Below the pieces are notes generated by a model that was given only the letters and a program-made list of their open reading frames with translations, was not told where the DNA came from and made no database searches. A stretch of 22,522 nucleotides of DNA from a virus. Position 1 is the stretch's first letter. Each line of letters starts with the position of its first letter. The stretch covers positions 1 to 22,522 of the IMG/VR virus record IMGVR_UViG_3300050006_000486; one strand, given 5' to 3'. Positions 6,456 through 14,144 of this stretch are shown one piece after another. The position numbers and the translations under genes were made by a program.

Positions 6456-7772
6456 TTACATGCCGGCACCCCAGGTGACGCCGGTACCGATGGCGATCGA
6501 CTCAACATGGCGCGGGCCGAAGTCGTGCTTGCTGATCACGCGGATCAGTGTCTGGTCGCGCTGGAAGGCGCTAACCACGTTGCCTTCGCCGTCCTTGTAG
6601 GAGGCCTCGGTGCTGATGGCGATGGCCAGCTGCTCGACCTCGCCGATGTAGCAGTCGGCGAAGTTGACGAAGTAGATTTCGGACTCGTTGCCGCCCGCGC
6701 CCAGGTTGGTCGGGATCTGGGTAGTGAGTGCCCACTTGTAGCCCTTGAGCAGGCCGGCATCGATCTCCGGATAGGCCTTGTTGCCGTTGCCATCTCGCAG
6801 GCTCTGCAGCCAGCGAATGGTGCGCGGGTGCATCAGCCAGCCACAGGCAGCCAGGTCGACGTTTGCCACCTCCAGGCGCAGCATCAGGCCGCCGAGGAAG
6901 GTATCGACGTCAGCCAGGGTGACACCGGCCGGCGCAGCGATGATGTGCCCAGCCGGCGCCCAGTTGCGCAGGCCCTTGGGTAGCGGGTCGACGCCAGAGC
7001 CACGGATGAAGTGCAGGTCCTCGGAGAGGCCCATGCTGGTGGCCAGGTCACTGCTGACCAGCGCATCGACGCGCGGGTTGACGCCGGAGAAGGCCAGCAG
7101 GTCGTTGGAGATCGGCACGATGGCAGCCGCCTTCTTGGCCGACAGCTTGAGGTCGGCGAAGGTCATCTCGGTCAGCGGGATATCCTGCTCGGTACCGATG
7201 TAGCTGACCGAGGTATTGCCGTTGATACGCGGCAGGGTCATGTTGCCGTTGTTCAGCGGCAGGCTGACCGCCCCCATGCGACGAACCACCGACTTCGGAC
7301 GCAGCGACTCGATGACGCCGGAGCTGAAATTCTCCGGCACCAGCACACCGCCGGCACCAGCGGTCACGGTGGACAGCGCCATGTGCACGTCGGCGCCGAA
7401 ACCGTTCACCTTGGCCAGCTCGGCGGCCTGCTGCTGATTGCCCTGCGCTTGCACGAGCAGGCGCACCATCTGCGCCATTGCCACATCGGGCTTGGTCGGC
7501 TGGTTGTACGGGCCTTCTACACGGCTGCCCGGCGGGCTGTTAATGCCCTGAGCGCTTTCGTTCACCGGTACGGCGGCGGAAGCGGCAGCACGCTCCGCGC
7601 TTTCGGCACGGCTGATCTTGTCGGACAGGGTGTTGATCTGTGCTTCGAGCTCGCCGAACTTGGCCAGCTGCTCGGCATTGAGGCTGGTACCGTCAGCCTC
7701 GAGTTTGGCCAACGCTTGCAGCTCGGTGTTGAGCTGGGCGCGTTCGCTTCGCAGTTGAAGTACTTTGGACAT
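6456..7772 (-). CDS. Major capsid protein (HK97 fold)
   Basis: 438 residues using the ATG at 7772, which has AGGAG 9 nt upstream; an upstream in-frame start six codons earlier lacks support. Residues 1-65 form a coiled-coil delta/scaffolding domain (LRSERAQLNTELQALAKLE ... EAQINTLSDKISRAES). A linker to about residue 130 is followed by the HK97 core: GGVLVPENFSSGVIESLRP, LPLNNGNMTLPRI, EMTFADLKLSAKKAAAIVPIS, then WLMHPRTIRWLQSLRDGNG and the terminal DQTLIRVISKHDFGPRHVESIAI. The delta domain is presumably removed by the protease encoded next door. A terminator precedes the gene and a hairpin follows it, so its message level may be set separately from its neighbours. Confidence 0.95.
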   Translation of the reverse strand: MSKVLQLRSERAQLNTELQALAKLEADGTSLNAEQLAKFGELEAQINTLSDKISRAESAERAAASAAVPVNESAQGINSPPGSRVEGPYNQPTKPDVAMAQMVRLLVQAQGNQQQAAELAKVNGFGADVHMALSTVTAGAGGVLVPENFSSGVIESLRPKSVVRRMGAVSLPLNNGNMTLPRINGNTSVSYIGTEQDIPLTEMTFADLKLSAKKAAAIVPISNDLLAFSGVNPRVDALVSSDLATSMGLSEDLHFIRGSGVDPLPKGLRNWAPAGHIIAAPAGVTLADVDTFLGGLMLRLEVANVDLAACGWLMHPRTIRWLQSLRDGNGNKAYPEIDAGLLKGYKWALTTQIPTNLGAGGNESEIYFVNFADCYIGEVEQLAIAISTEASYKDGEGNVVSAFQRDQTLIRVISKHDFGPRHVESIAIGTGVTWGAGM

Positions 7773-7791
7773 CGGGTGTCTCCTGGGCATG

Positions 7792-7814
7792 AAAAAGCCC
7801 GCACTGGGCGGGCT
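7792..7814 (-). terminator. Intrinsic terminator between protease and capsid genes
   Basis: On the minus strand a perfect 7-bp stem (AGCCCGC / GCGGGCT, 5-nt loop, 7796-7814) is followed by TTTTT (7796-7792) and lies 24 nt after the protease stop and about 20 nt before the capsid ATG. It would uncouple capsid transcription unless polymerase is antiterminated. Confidence 0.7.
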
Positions 7815-7837
7815 CGGGTTAGCTGCCGCGAACGCGG

Positions 7838-8785
7838 TCAGAATCGGGTTTGCAAGTCGGCTGCGGCGGCGCGCATGCCAATCCGCGTCGGGCTGCGCTG
7901 GGCTCGCGCCTGGGCGATGGCCTGGGATATCTCATCCACGGCCTGCTGCGGGCTTTGCAGCCGATCGGCTAGCCCCGCCGCGATGCCAGCCTTGCCACGG
8001 TAGAGGCCTGCCTGGGTGTCGATGACTTGCTGCACGGACAGCCCCCGGTACTCAGCCACGGCGTTGACGAACAGCTGATAGCTCTCCTGCACCAGGTCGT
8101 TCAGCACCTTCAGCGACTGGTCGCTGATCGGCTCATGCGGCGTCAGGTCGTTCTTGTGCGAGCCGGCGTAGACGGTGGTCACCTTCACGCCGAGCTTTTC
8201 GTTCATCTGGCTGCGGTCGTAGTGGCTGGCGATGACGCCAATCGAGCCGACCCCGCTGGTCTGGCTGACCACGATCTCGCTGCAGGCCGCCGCGATGATG
8301 TAGCCGCCGCTGTAGCCGCTGAAGTTGATCACCCCGGTGATCGGCTTTTGCTGGGCCATGGCTCGAATGTCCGCAGCCAGCTCGAAGGCACCGGTAGCGG
8401 CGCCGCCCGGGCTGTCGATGTCCAGCACGATGTGCTCGACCATCGGATCAGCGACCGCTGCGCGAAGCTGCTGGCGAAGCCCTTCGTAGCTGGTCATGGT
8501 TTCGCAGGGCTGCAGGTGCGCCCCGCGGCTGACCAGCACACCGTGCACGTCGATGACCTGAATGCCGGTGCGCGCGATGGTCTGCCGCCGGCTTTCCTCG
8601 GCCAGCGCCAGGCGGTCGCTGTGCCCTTCGTCCTCCATCATCCGGGCGCCGTCACTGGCACCGATGTTGACGATGTTCAGACTCATCGCCTGGTTGGCCC
8701 AGCGCACGCCCAGTTCGAGCATGTCCGGGGTAATCAGCAGCGGCTGGTTGAAGAGCAGGCTGGCTGCTCTGAGATAGGCTTTCAT
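7838..8785 (-). CDS. Prohead maturation protease, S49 (SppA/lambda gpC-like) family
   Basis: 315 residues, ATG at 8785 overlapping the portal stop (ATGA). Serine protease with a Ser-Lys dyad. Visible motifs: IVLDIDSPGG (residues 119-128), the nucleophile in GYSGGYIIA (Ser159), GVGSIGV at about 178-184, and the likely general base Lys211 in AGSHKNDLTPHEP, in the position used by bacterial SppA. The C-terminal YRGKAGIAAGLAD is the usual end of the S49 domain. It should cut the capsid delta domain and itself during prohead maturation. I see no separate scaffold gene nested at the 3' end with confidence. Confidence 0.92.
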   Translation of the reverse strand: MKAYLRAASLLFNQPLLITPDMLELGVRWANQAMSLNIVNIGASDGARMMEDEGHSDRLALAEESRRQTIARTGIQVIDVHGVLVSRGAHLQPCETMTSYEGLRQQLRAAVADPMVEHIVLDIDSPGGAATGAFELAADIRAMAQQKPITGVINFSGYSGGYIIAAACSEIVVSQTSGVGSIGVIASHYDRSQMNEKLGVKVTTVYAGSHKNDLTPHEPISDQSLKVLNDLVQESYQLFVNAVAEYRGLSVQQVIDTQAGLYRGKAGIAAGLADRLQSPQQAVDEISQAIAQARAQRSPTRIGMRAAAADLQTRF

Positions 8786-10053
8786 TGCGCCAGGATCCTC
8801 TCGATTTCAGCGTGCTGCAGTTCGAGCTGCGCGCGGACGTTGGGGTTGTTCAGGTCGGGCATGCCCTTGCCGGCATCGACCATGTTCAGCGGCTGCAGGT
8901 ACACATCGCCGCCGGCAACCGGTGGCATGTTCTCCAGCCGCCGAATGTCGTTAACGCTCAGCCAGCCCCATTGACGGCCAATGGCGTACGACTCGTAGCG
9001 GCTCTTCTGGTCGCCGCGTAGCAGGCCGGACAGGTTGAACTCGATGAAGTGGTCGCGCCGGTCCTTGGGCAGCAGGAAGTCGCGCATCATCGATTGCTCG
9101 TGACGCTTGACCCACGGCAGCAAGGCGAAAACCACGAACTGGATCAGCAGCTGTTCCAGCGTGTTGTAGTTCGACTTCTCCAGATCGTTAACCATCGGCA
9201 GCGGGATCTTGTAGATCCGCGCTACGTCGGTGCCGCTGAGCTTGAGGATGTTGACGATGTCGGCATCGACGTGGCTCATGCTGATCGGCTTGAAGGCCAT
9301 GCCTTCCTGCAGCAGCGCGACCTTCTTGGCGTTGTCCATGCCGCCGTACTTGTCACCCCACTGATCCAGAATGCGATCGATGCTCGCCTGATCCTTGATC
9401 GGCGGCGCCTCGCGGGGCCGCTCGATGACGCCAGAAACCGCCGCACCATTGGCGAAGCTCTTGCCAGTGTACTGGCGTACCGCCTGCGCCAGCCCCACCG
9501 CTTCGGCGTGCAGCTCGATGGGCGACAGCCCGGTGTAGTGGTTGACCGTGTGCCAGCGCACATGGTGAACCATGCGCATCGGCAGCCGCTCCGGATGGTT
9601 GCCCACCTGGTAGTAGGGCAGCATGTCGCCGCCCTTGTAGGTGATGACCTTGCTGGTATCCAGCGGCCAAAGCGCAGCCACGTTGCCGTCGTCGCGCCGT
9701 TCGATCAGCTGGAAGCCGTTGCCGCGCAGGCCAGCGGAGAGCTGGGTGCACTCGCGCAGTTCGTACGGCGTTTGAAAGCCGTTGGGCTGGTAGCGCAGCA
9801 CGTCGTACAGCGGATGGTTGATGGCCGCGTCGCGTTGGCCCTGCCCTTGCCGACGGTACAGCTCGAGCGGCAACTGGCCGATGGATTCGGCCAGCAGCGT
9901 GACGCAGTTCTGCAGCACCGGGATGCCCAGCGCCGTTTCCGGCGTGACGACCATCCCGCTGCTGTTCTTGCCGCGGCCAATCAGCCCGCGCCACCAGTCG
10001 TTGCTTTCGGTGACGCTGCCGCGCGTGTCGCCGAGAAGGCTGGAAAAGAACAT
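8782..10053 (-). CDS. Portal protein (HK97 family)
   Basis: 423 residues from the ATG at 10053 (AAGGGGG 6-7 nt upstream). The upstream in-frame extension overlaps the 57-residue gene and is rejected. Family hallmarks: VTPETALGIPVLQNCVTLLAESIGQLPLELYR near the N-terminus, NHPLYDVLRYQPN, HVRWHTVNHYTGLSPIELHAE, the stem/crown region with DVARIYKIPLPMVNDLEKSNYNTLEQL, and RRLENMPPVAGGDVYLQPLNM near the end. It forms the dodecameric DNA gate at the capsid vertex. Tightly coupled to protease (4-nt overlap) and to the upstream small gene (1-nt gap). Confidence 0.95.
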   Translation of the reverse strand: MFFSSLLGDTRGSVTESNDWWRGLIGRGKNSSGMVVTPETALGIPVLQNCVTLLAESIGQLPLELYRRQGQGQRDAAINHPLYDVLRYQPNGFQTPYELRECTQLSAGLRGNGFQLIERRDDGNVAALWPLDTSKVITYKGGDMLPYYQVGNHPERLPMRMVHHVRWHTVNHYTGLSPIELHAEAVGLAQAVRQYTGKSFANGAAVSGVIERPREAPPIKDQASIDRILDQWGDKYGGMDNAKKVALLQEGMAFKPISMSHVDADIVNILKLSGTDVARIYKIPLPMVNDLEKSNYNTLEQLLIQFVVFALLPWVKRHEQSMMRDFLLPKDRRDHFIEFNLSGLLRGDQKSRYESYAIGRQWGWLSVNDIRRLENMPPVAGGDVYLQPLNMVDAGKGMPDLNNPNVRAQLELQHAEIERILAQ

Positions 10054-10054
10054 T

Positions 10055-10228
10055 TCAGCCCCCTTTTGCGTTGAGTTTGGCGGCAGCGCGGTCGGCCAGA
10101 TAGGACCAGCCGAGCAGCCCACCACCGGCCACCATCAGCGCGGCGGGAATGTTGAGCAGGGCGACACCCGCCACCAGCAGGCCGAACCCAGCCAGCCCGG
10201 CCAGCCAGGAAAGCACCATCAGTTTCAT
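10055..10228 (-). CDS. 57-residue membrane protein between terminase and portal
   Basis: A short gene I read directly: ATG at 10228 overlaps the large terminase stop (ATGA) and the stop at 10055-10057 is one base from the portal ATG. The protein starts MKLMVLSWLAGLAGFGLLVAG and has two hydrophobic segments, about residues 3-25 and 27-43, then a short positively charged tail (YLADRAAAKLNAKGG). Perfect coupling on both sides argues that it is translated. Tiny membrane proteins occur at this spot in some HK97-like phages; role unknown (possible holin/antiholin or assembly factor). Confidence 0.75.
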   Translation of the reverse strand: MKLMVLSWLAGLAGFGLLVAGVALLNIPAALMVAGGGLLGWSYLADRAAAKLNAKGG

Positions 10229-12048
10229 ATGCCCGTGCCTTCTTCGTAGATTGAGGTGCCGCTGCTCACGCTGCCGGCGCCGCTGATGCCGGTCGCCATG
10301 ATCGCGGCGACGATGCCATCGATACGGCCGATCGCCTTTTGCTTGTCCACTTTGCGGTTGCCGGCCGGGTCCGACACGGTGATGGCATTACCTGCGTTCC
10401 AGGTCAGCACCGGATTGCCGTCGTGCCGCAGCGTTTCGACTTCCCCCGCCTCGCGCGGTACCAGTTGATAGTCGCCGGGGTCGAGGTCGAGCACGTCAGG
10501 TTCCGCAACGGTACCCAGCAGGCGCCGCTCGAACTCATCCACCGCAGGCCCCATGTCCTTGAAGCCCTGGCCGAACGGGGTCAGCTCGGGGAGCGTGATG
10601 CCGTGTTCGTTCATCAGCTCGCGCAGGTCTTCGATGCGCCAGCGGTCGTAAGCGATCTGATGCACCTCGAAGTAGTCGCAGATCGTCTGCAGCCGGCGCA
10701 GCACATGCAGCTTGCTGATGGCCTTGCCCGTCGTGGTTTCGAGATGGCCTTCCTTGATCCAGACGCTGTAGGGCACCTTGTCGCGGCGCTCCCGCTCCTC
10801 GAGCTGATGGTCCGGAATCCAGAAGTACGGCAGTAGCCGCCAGTGCGGGTCGGCTTCGGTCGGGTAGAACAGCAACGCGAACGCCGTGAGGTCGGTGGTA
10901 CTCGACAGGTCGAGCCCAGCCACCGCAGGGCGGTTGCGCAGCAGGCGCATGGGCACGCGCTCTTCGGCGGCGCTCCAAACGTCCCAGCCGATCCAGGGGT
11001 TGTCCGCCTGGGTCCACTGGCAGAAGTTCAGGCGGCGCACGACCGCTTCTTTCGCCGGCAGACCGCGCGCTTCGGCTACCTGTTCGCGCAGGTATTTGCG
11101 GCCGGGAATGCCCTCGGTTTGCCGCTCCGGATCCGCGACGAAATCCAGCGAGGGGTTGACCTTCGCCCAGCAGCTTTCATCGGTAAACGGGTCGTCGCCT
11201 TCGTCCAGGGAGCAGATGAAGGCGAACAGGCTGTCGTTGTCCTCGATGCCGGCGCAGATGCGTTTGCCCAGTTCGTGGTACTGACCGCAGACGCTGTTCT
11301 TGTCGCTGCCGCTGTTGGTGATCATCACGATCATGGCGCGGCGGCGGTTCTTCGTGCCGGCACGCATCATGTTCACGGCGGTGGCGCTCTTGTGCTCGTG
11401 CAGCTCGTCCAGCAGGCCGATGTGCGGGCGCGGGCCGGATTGGCCATCGTCCGAACTGATCGGTCGGAAGAAGCTGTTGGTGCTCGGGTAGAACAGGTTC
11501 CAGACCTTCTCGTCCCGGCCCGATTGCACCAGCCTGCGCACCAGCGCGGGCGACATGTTGACCATGCTCACCGCATCGCGGAACAGGATCATCGCCTGGT
11601 CGCGCTTGGTGGCGGCTGCGTAGATCTCGGCGCGCTGCTCATCGTCGGCAACCAGGCCGTAAAGGCCGATGCCACCCACCAGCGGCGACTTGCCGGAGCC
11701 CTTGCCCGTCTCGATGTAGGCCATCCGGAAGCGTCGGTAGCCGTCGACGGTGTACCAGCCGAACAGGCTGCCGACCACGAACGCCTGCCAGGGCGCCAGC
11801 ACGAAGGGTTCGCCCTCGTACTCGCCGCCGTTCAGGCAGAGCACTTCCTCGAAGAAGCCGAGCGCCTTGTCAGCCGCGGCCTGATTCCAGACCAGCCCGC
11901 GCAGTTCGGCGGTATCGCGGTCGCGCAGGTGGCGCTTGCAGGCGTTACGCACGTCAGGGCCTGCGACCAGCTCACCGGCCAGCACCGCCTGGGCGAATGC
12001 GGTTACGCGGTCAACTGAAGTACTTGGCGGCAGCGTCTCGTTGTTCAT
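10225..12048 (-). CDS. Terminase large subunit
   Basis: 607 residues from the ATG at 12048; a GTG at 12063 would add five residues, and I cannot decide firmly between them. ATPase domain: Walker A in YIETGKGSGKSPLV (residues 111-124), Walker B in HIGLLDELHEHKS (Asp214, Glu215), and coupling motif-like MIVMITNSGS. Nuclease domain of the RNase H type: first acid in VAGLDLSSTTDLTAF, a later YDRWRIEDL, and a final acid in KAIGRIDGIVAAIMA. It belongs to the Terminase_1/COG4626 group used by HK97-type phages. Its start overlaps the small subunit gene by 38 nt. Confidence 0.95.
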   Translation of the reverse strand: MNNETLPPSTSVDRVTAFAQAVLAGELVAGPDVRNACKRHLRDRDTAELRGLVWNQAAADKALGFFEEVLCLNGGEYEGEPFVLAPWQAFVVGSLFGWYTVDGYRRFRMAYIETGKGSGKSPLVGGIGLYGLVADDEQRAEIYAAATKRDQAMILFRDAVSMVNMSPALVRRLVQSGRDEKVWNLFYPSTNSFFRPISSDDGQSGPRPHIGLLDELHEHKSATAVNMMRAGTKNRRRAMIVMITNSGSDKNSVCGQYHELGKRICAGIEDNDSLFAFICSLDEGDDPFTDESCWAKVNPSLDFVADPERQTEGIPGRKYLREQVAEARGLPAKEAVVRRLNFCQWTQADNPWIGWDVWSAAEERVPMRLLRNRPAVAGLDLSSTTDLTAFALLFYPTEADPHWRLLPYFWIPDHQLEERERRDKVPYSVWIKEGHLETTTGKAISKLHVLRRLQTICDYFEVHQIAYDRWRIEDLRELMNEHGITLPELTPFGQGFKDMGPAVDEFERRLLGTVAEPDVLDLDPGDYQLVPREAGEVETLRHDGNPVLTWNAGNAITVSDPAGNRKVDKQKAIGRIDGIVAAIMATGISGAGSVSSGTSIYEEGTGI

Positions 12049-12535
12049 TGGGGAATAGCTCACCTTGCGGGGCCGCCGCCTTCATGTTGCGGCGGGCCAT
12101 CGGCGAGAAACCAAACAGGGCGCCGGCGGCGTTCGCGCGCTTTTCGGCGTCGTTGGCCAGCTGCCGCCACACGCTGATCTGCTTGGCGCCAGTGGCGAAT
12201 GTCTGGATGTCGCCACTGCATTCAGCCTTGGCGTTGTGTTCGGCGATCAGCCTGCGGAAGCGCTGCCAGTCCGCTACCGCTTCGCAGTAGGTGGCCAGCG
12301 CCATCATGTCCAACTTGCTGATCCAGCCGAGCGTCAGCAGGTCCGCAACCACGCGATCCCACTCGGCCGCAGCCTCGGCGCTCAGCCAGTCAGGCTTCGG
12401 CGGTGCGTCGACCGGCACGGCCGGTTCCAGCACCTCGGCCAGCAACTGGTCGGCGTTCTTTTTGCTCGGGTTACCCTGCAGCAGGTGCAGGTGCGCCGGC
12501 TTGCCCGGGCGTCCCGAGTTACTGTTTCCGGCCAT
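12011..12535 (-). CDS. Terminase small subunit (P27 family)
   Basis: 174 residues from the ATG at 12535, chosen because GAGG lies 7 nt upstream; the longer open frame upstream covers the intergenic region and the HNH gene and is not credible. N-terminus SGRPGKPAHLHLLQGNPSKKN is characteristic of P27-family terminase small subunits. It continues with DWLSAEAAAEWDRVVADLLTLGWISKLDMMALATYCEAVADW and a C-terminal SMARRNMKAA-like segment. The protein recognises the packaging site and recruits the large subunit. The gap between it and the HNH gene may hold that site. Confidence 0.92.
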   Translation of the reverse strand: MAGNSNSGRPGKPAHLHLLQGNPSKKNADQLLAEVLEPAVPVDAPPKPDWLSAEAAAEWDRVVADLLTLGWISKLDMMALATYCEAVADWQRFRRLIAEHNAKAECSGDIQTFATGAKQISVWRQLANDAEKRANAAGALFGFSPMARRNMKAAAPQGELFPNEQRDAAAKYFS

Positions 12536-12653
12536 AAATAACCTCTGATGCGCTTCGTTTTCCGGATACCCCCCCTCTCCATTTTTCCCGCCGTTGCACA
12601 CGGAGTTGGGGGACTGGTCTAGAGTGGGTCGCCGGCTGAATTTTTCACCCCCC
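12536..12653 (-). other. HNH-TerS intergenic region, candidate cos/packaging site
   Basis: 118 bp with two G7 runs on the minus strand (12648-12654, overlapping the HNH stop, and 12569-12575), each near an AAAAA tract (about 12641-12645 and 12582-12586). In HK97-like phages cos lies beside the small terminase gene and an HNH protein assists cleavage, so location and repeated G-run/A-tract blocks make this the best candidate for the packaging site. No cohesive-end sequence can be proved from one strand of sequence. Confidence 0.4.
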
Positions 12654-13028
12654 CTACCCTGGGCGGTGCCAGTGGTGGCGCGGGTCGAGCGGCCGGCCAT
12701 CGGTGCCGCACCCTGCCTGACGCCCCGACTTCTCGAAGCGCTGCTTGTCCGAGCTGTGGCAGTTGGTGCACAGCGACTGCCAGTTATCCCGCGACCAGAA
12801 CAACTTCCAGGCAGCCGCAATGCGCTCGGGGTCACCGCTCGCCTTCGCTTCCTTCAGCCGGGGCGGCGTCTTGTGGTCCACCACCTGCGCCAGCACCGGG
12901 CGGGCTGGGCTGCTGCACCCCCCGCAAAACGGGTTGCGCCTAAGGTGATCTTCACGGGCCAGCTGCCAGCGGTAGCCATACCCGCGTGACGCAGCCGTGC
13001 CGCGCCGGTCAGCCCTGCCGCTCGACAT
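12654..13028 (-). CDS. HNH endonuclease
   Basis: 124 residues from the ATG at 13028, which overlaps the holin 3' end by 20 nt. Motifs: basic N-terminus, zinc-ribbon-like RRNPFCGGCSSPARPVLA, the HNH core beginning VVDHKTPPR and ending DNWQSLCTNCHSSDKQRFEK with the paired CxxC cysteines. Such HNH proteins next to the terminase (as HK97 gp74) stimulate terminase cos cleavage and packaging. An alternative start at 13088 would extend it further into the holin gene and seems unlikely. Confidence 0.92.
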   Translation of the reverse strand: MSSGRADRRGTAASRGYGYRWQLAREDHLRRNPFCGGCSSPARPVLAQVVDHKTPPRLKEAKASGDPERIAAAWKLFWSRDNWQSLCTNCHSSDKQRFEKSGRQAGCGTDGRPLDPRHHWHRPG

Positions 13029-13347
13029 TGCAGACTCCCGCCTTCTTGGCCAGGTAGCGCGCATAGATGCCACCGGCGATGTCTGCACCGATCAGGCCCA
13101 CGGCGATGCCCATCGCGCCGGCCAGCAGATAGTCCTGCTTGAGCCAGTAGACGAACATCAGCATCGAAACACCGAACAGCGCCGAGCTGCCGAAGCGCAG
13201 CAGCACACGCTTGACCAGCACACCCACTGCCACGCCAGCAGCCTCGGCGCGCCACATCTCACCAGTCAGCCCGGCAAGCGCGACAAGGATCAGCATCCAC
13301 GCCGGCAGGTCCGCCAGCGACTGCTGCATCTGCTGTTCGGTCGACAT
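13009..13347 (-). CDS. Phage holin (LydA / Phage_holin_3_3-like)
   Basis: 112 residues from the ATG at 13347. Hydrophobic segments at about 16-34 (AWMLILVALAGLTGEMW), 55-74 (SSALFGVSMLMFVYWL) and 77-97 (YLLAGAMGIAVGLIGADIAG) give three probable membrane spans with a basic C-terminus, fitting a class I-type holin. GADIAGGIYARYL near the end resembles the GA...A motif of LydA-type holins. It would form lesions at the time of lysis. It is the first gene after the late promoter. No endolysin or spanin is seen in the window; they are probably beyond the left edge. Confidence 0.8.
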   Translation of the reverse strand: MSTEQQMQQSLADLPAWMLILVALAGLTGEMWRAEAAGVAVGVLVKRVLLRFGSSALFGVSMLMFVYWLKQDYLLAGAMGIAVGLIGADIAGGIYARYLAKKAGVCNVERQG

Positions 13348-13392
13348 GCACCGCACTCCGAATAAAAGGCCCGCATGGCGACGGGCAAGGGC

Positions 13393-13407
13393 GATGGCGG
13401 CGCCATC
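13393..13407. repeat. 15-bp inverted repeat in late leader
   Basis: GATGGCG-G-CGCCATC, a 7+1+7 palindrome between the terminator and the holin start. It could fold in the leader RNA or bind a protein; no further evidence. Confidence 0.4.
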
Positions 13408-13410
13408 AGC

Positions 13411-13446
13411 CAGAAAAGACAAAGCCCCGCACGATGGCGGGGCTTT
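13411..13446 (-). terminator. tR'-like intrinsic terminator in late leader
   Basis: A 10-bp perfect stem (AAAGCCCCGC / GCGGGGCTTT, 6-nt loop, 13421-13446), followed on the minus strand by a T-rich tail (GTCTTTTC). It sits between the Q-like gene and the holin, about 90 nt after the candidate late promoter start. This is where lambdoid phages put the terminator that Q overrides. Confidence 0.75.
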
Positions 13447-13541
13447 GAGAGGTGACCGGCAGGGGAACCGGCCGTTGCCTGACACAGCAAGTTAGGCTCG
13501 TTTCGGTCATCGCCTTGGCGCTGCTCTGACCTGTTATGCGC

Positions 13542-13570
13542 TTTTTACCCCCCGACTGCGGAGGCGTAAA
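13542..13570 (-). promoter_or_regulatory. Candidate late promoter (PR'-like)
   Basis: On the minus strand: -35 TTTACG (13570-13565), 17-bp spacer, -10 TAAAAA (13547-13542); each matches the sigma-70 consensus at 4 of 6 positions. Initiation would fall near 13535, upstream of the terminator at 13446-13411 and the holin gene. The 305 bp from 13348 to 13652 contain no gene; they hold this promoter, the terminator and the repeats listed separately. Confidence 0.5.
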
Positions 13571-13602
13571 CCGTGATTTAAAGCCACCCGGCAATGTTCC
13601 GG

Positions 13603-13630
13603 TTATCTACTGCTTATCTGCCGGTTATCT
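13603..13630 (-). repeat. Three AGATAA direct repeats at exact 11-bp spacing
   Basis: On the minus strand AGATAA occurs at 13630-13625, 13619-13614 and 13608-13603, each separated by 5 bp, the outer two continuing CCGG. One copy per helical turn, on the same face, upstream of the candidate late promoter and immediately after the Q-like gene. Best guess is a Q-binding element or another activator site. Confidence 0.6.
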
Positions 13631-13631
13631 C

Positions 13632-13646
13632 CCGCCAATGTGGCGG
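13632..13646 (-). other. Small hairpin after Q-like gene
   Basis: CCGCCA-3 nt-TGGCGG, 6-bp stem, 6 nt past the Q-like gene stop. No U tract, so not a standard terminator; may pause polymerase or stabilise the early message. Confidence 0.45.
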
Positions 13647-13652
13647 AAGGAA

Positions 13653-14144
13653 TTAAGCCACGTAACGCCCACCGTGCACGCGCTGCATCCGGCGGCGGTA
13701 TTCCAGCTCTGCCCTCACCCGCTCGTGCAGCTGCTGCACCCGGTCGTGATAGGTCCGCTCCGAACCGATCTTCACCCGCCGCATTTGCTGTTTAACCGTC
13801 GGGATCGGGTCGGGCAGGTAGCGCACCATGGCCAGCTTCACCAGCTGCGTCTCCAGGCAGAACGGCGGGCGAGTCGTGTTCCCAGCCTGCCGCCACGCCT
13901 TCGCCAGCTTGCGATCCTGCACCAGCCCCGCCTGCTTGATCGTCCCGATGGCCGCATCCACCTCCTCGGCAACCTGATCGACCGCGCCAGCCAGCCCCAT
14001 CGAGCCGCGACCAGAAGAGGGGATCATCCCGCCGTACTGCATCGCAACTGCCAGCGGCGACGAGCCAGCCGCGCCAGGCGAACCCAGCCCGCCACGGCAC
14101 CGCTCTCCCCAGTGCTGCAACAACGCCTCGACTGCCTCAATCAC
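13653..14144 (-). CDS. Late-gene regulator, Q-like antiterminator
   Basis: 163 residues from a GTG at 14144 chosen for its strong GGGGAGG ribosome site. The start of the protein (IEAVEALLQHWGERC then GSSPLAVAM) recalls the phage-21/Phage_antitermQ family, which opens with a helix, WG, and a YSP/SPL motif. The C-terminal half (LVKLAMVRYLPDPIPTVKQQMRRVKIGSERTYHDRVQQLHERVRAEL) looks like a sigma-region-4-type helix-turn-helix, also as in those proteins. It is the last early gene and is followed at once by a promoter/terminator region, the classic position of Q. The assignment is by pattern and context, not by proven homology; a DUF1133-like regulator is the alternative. Confidence 0.65.
   Translation of the reverse strand: MIEAVEALLQHWGERCRGGLGSPGAAGSSPLAVAMQYGGMIPSSGRGSMGLAGAVDQVAEEVDAAIGTIKQAGLVQDRKLAKAWRQAGNTTRPPFCLETQLVKLAMVRYLPDPIPTVKQQMRRVKIGSERTYHDRVQQLHERVRAELEYRRRMQRVHGGRYVA

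Noticed and set aside
10843-12018. 391-codon plus-strand frame opposite large terminase, and the similar frames at 9049-10074, 8027-8974 and 7011-8003
   Set aside because: All are shadows of genes with clear motifs on the minus strand.
12536-12835. Longer N-terminal extension of the small terminase (start at 12835)
   Set aside because: It would run through the HNH gene in another frame and the intergenic gap; the P27 signature begins directly after the ATG at 12535 with a ribosome site.
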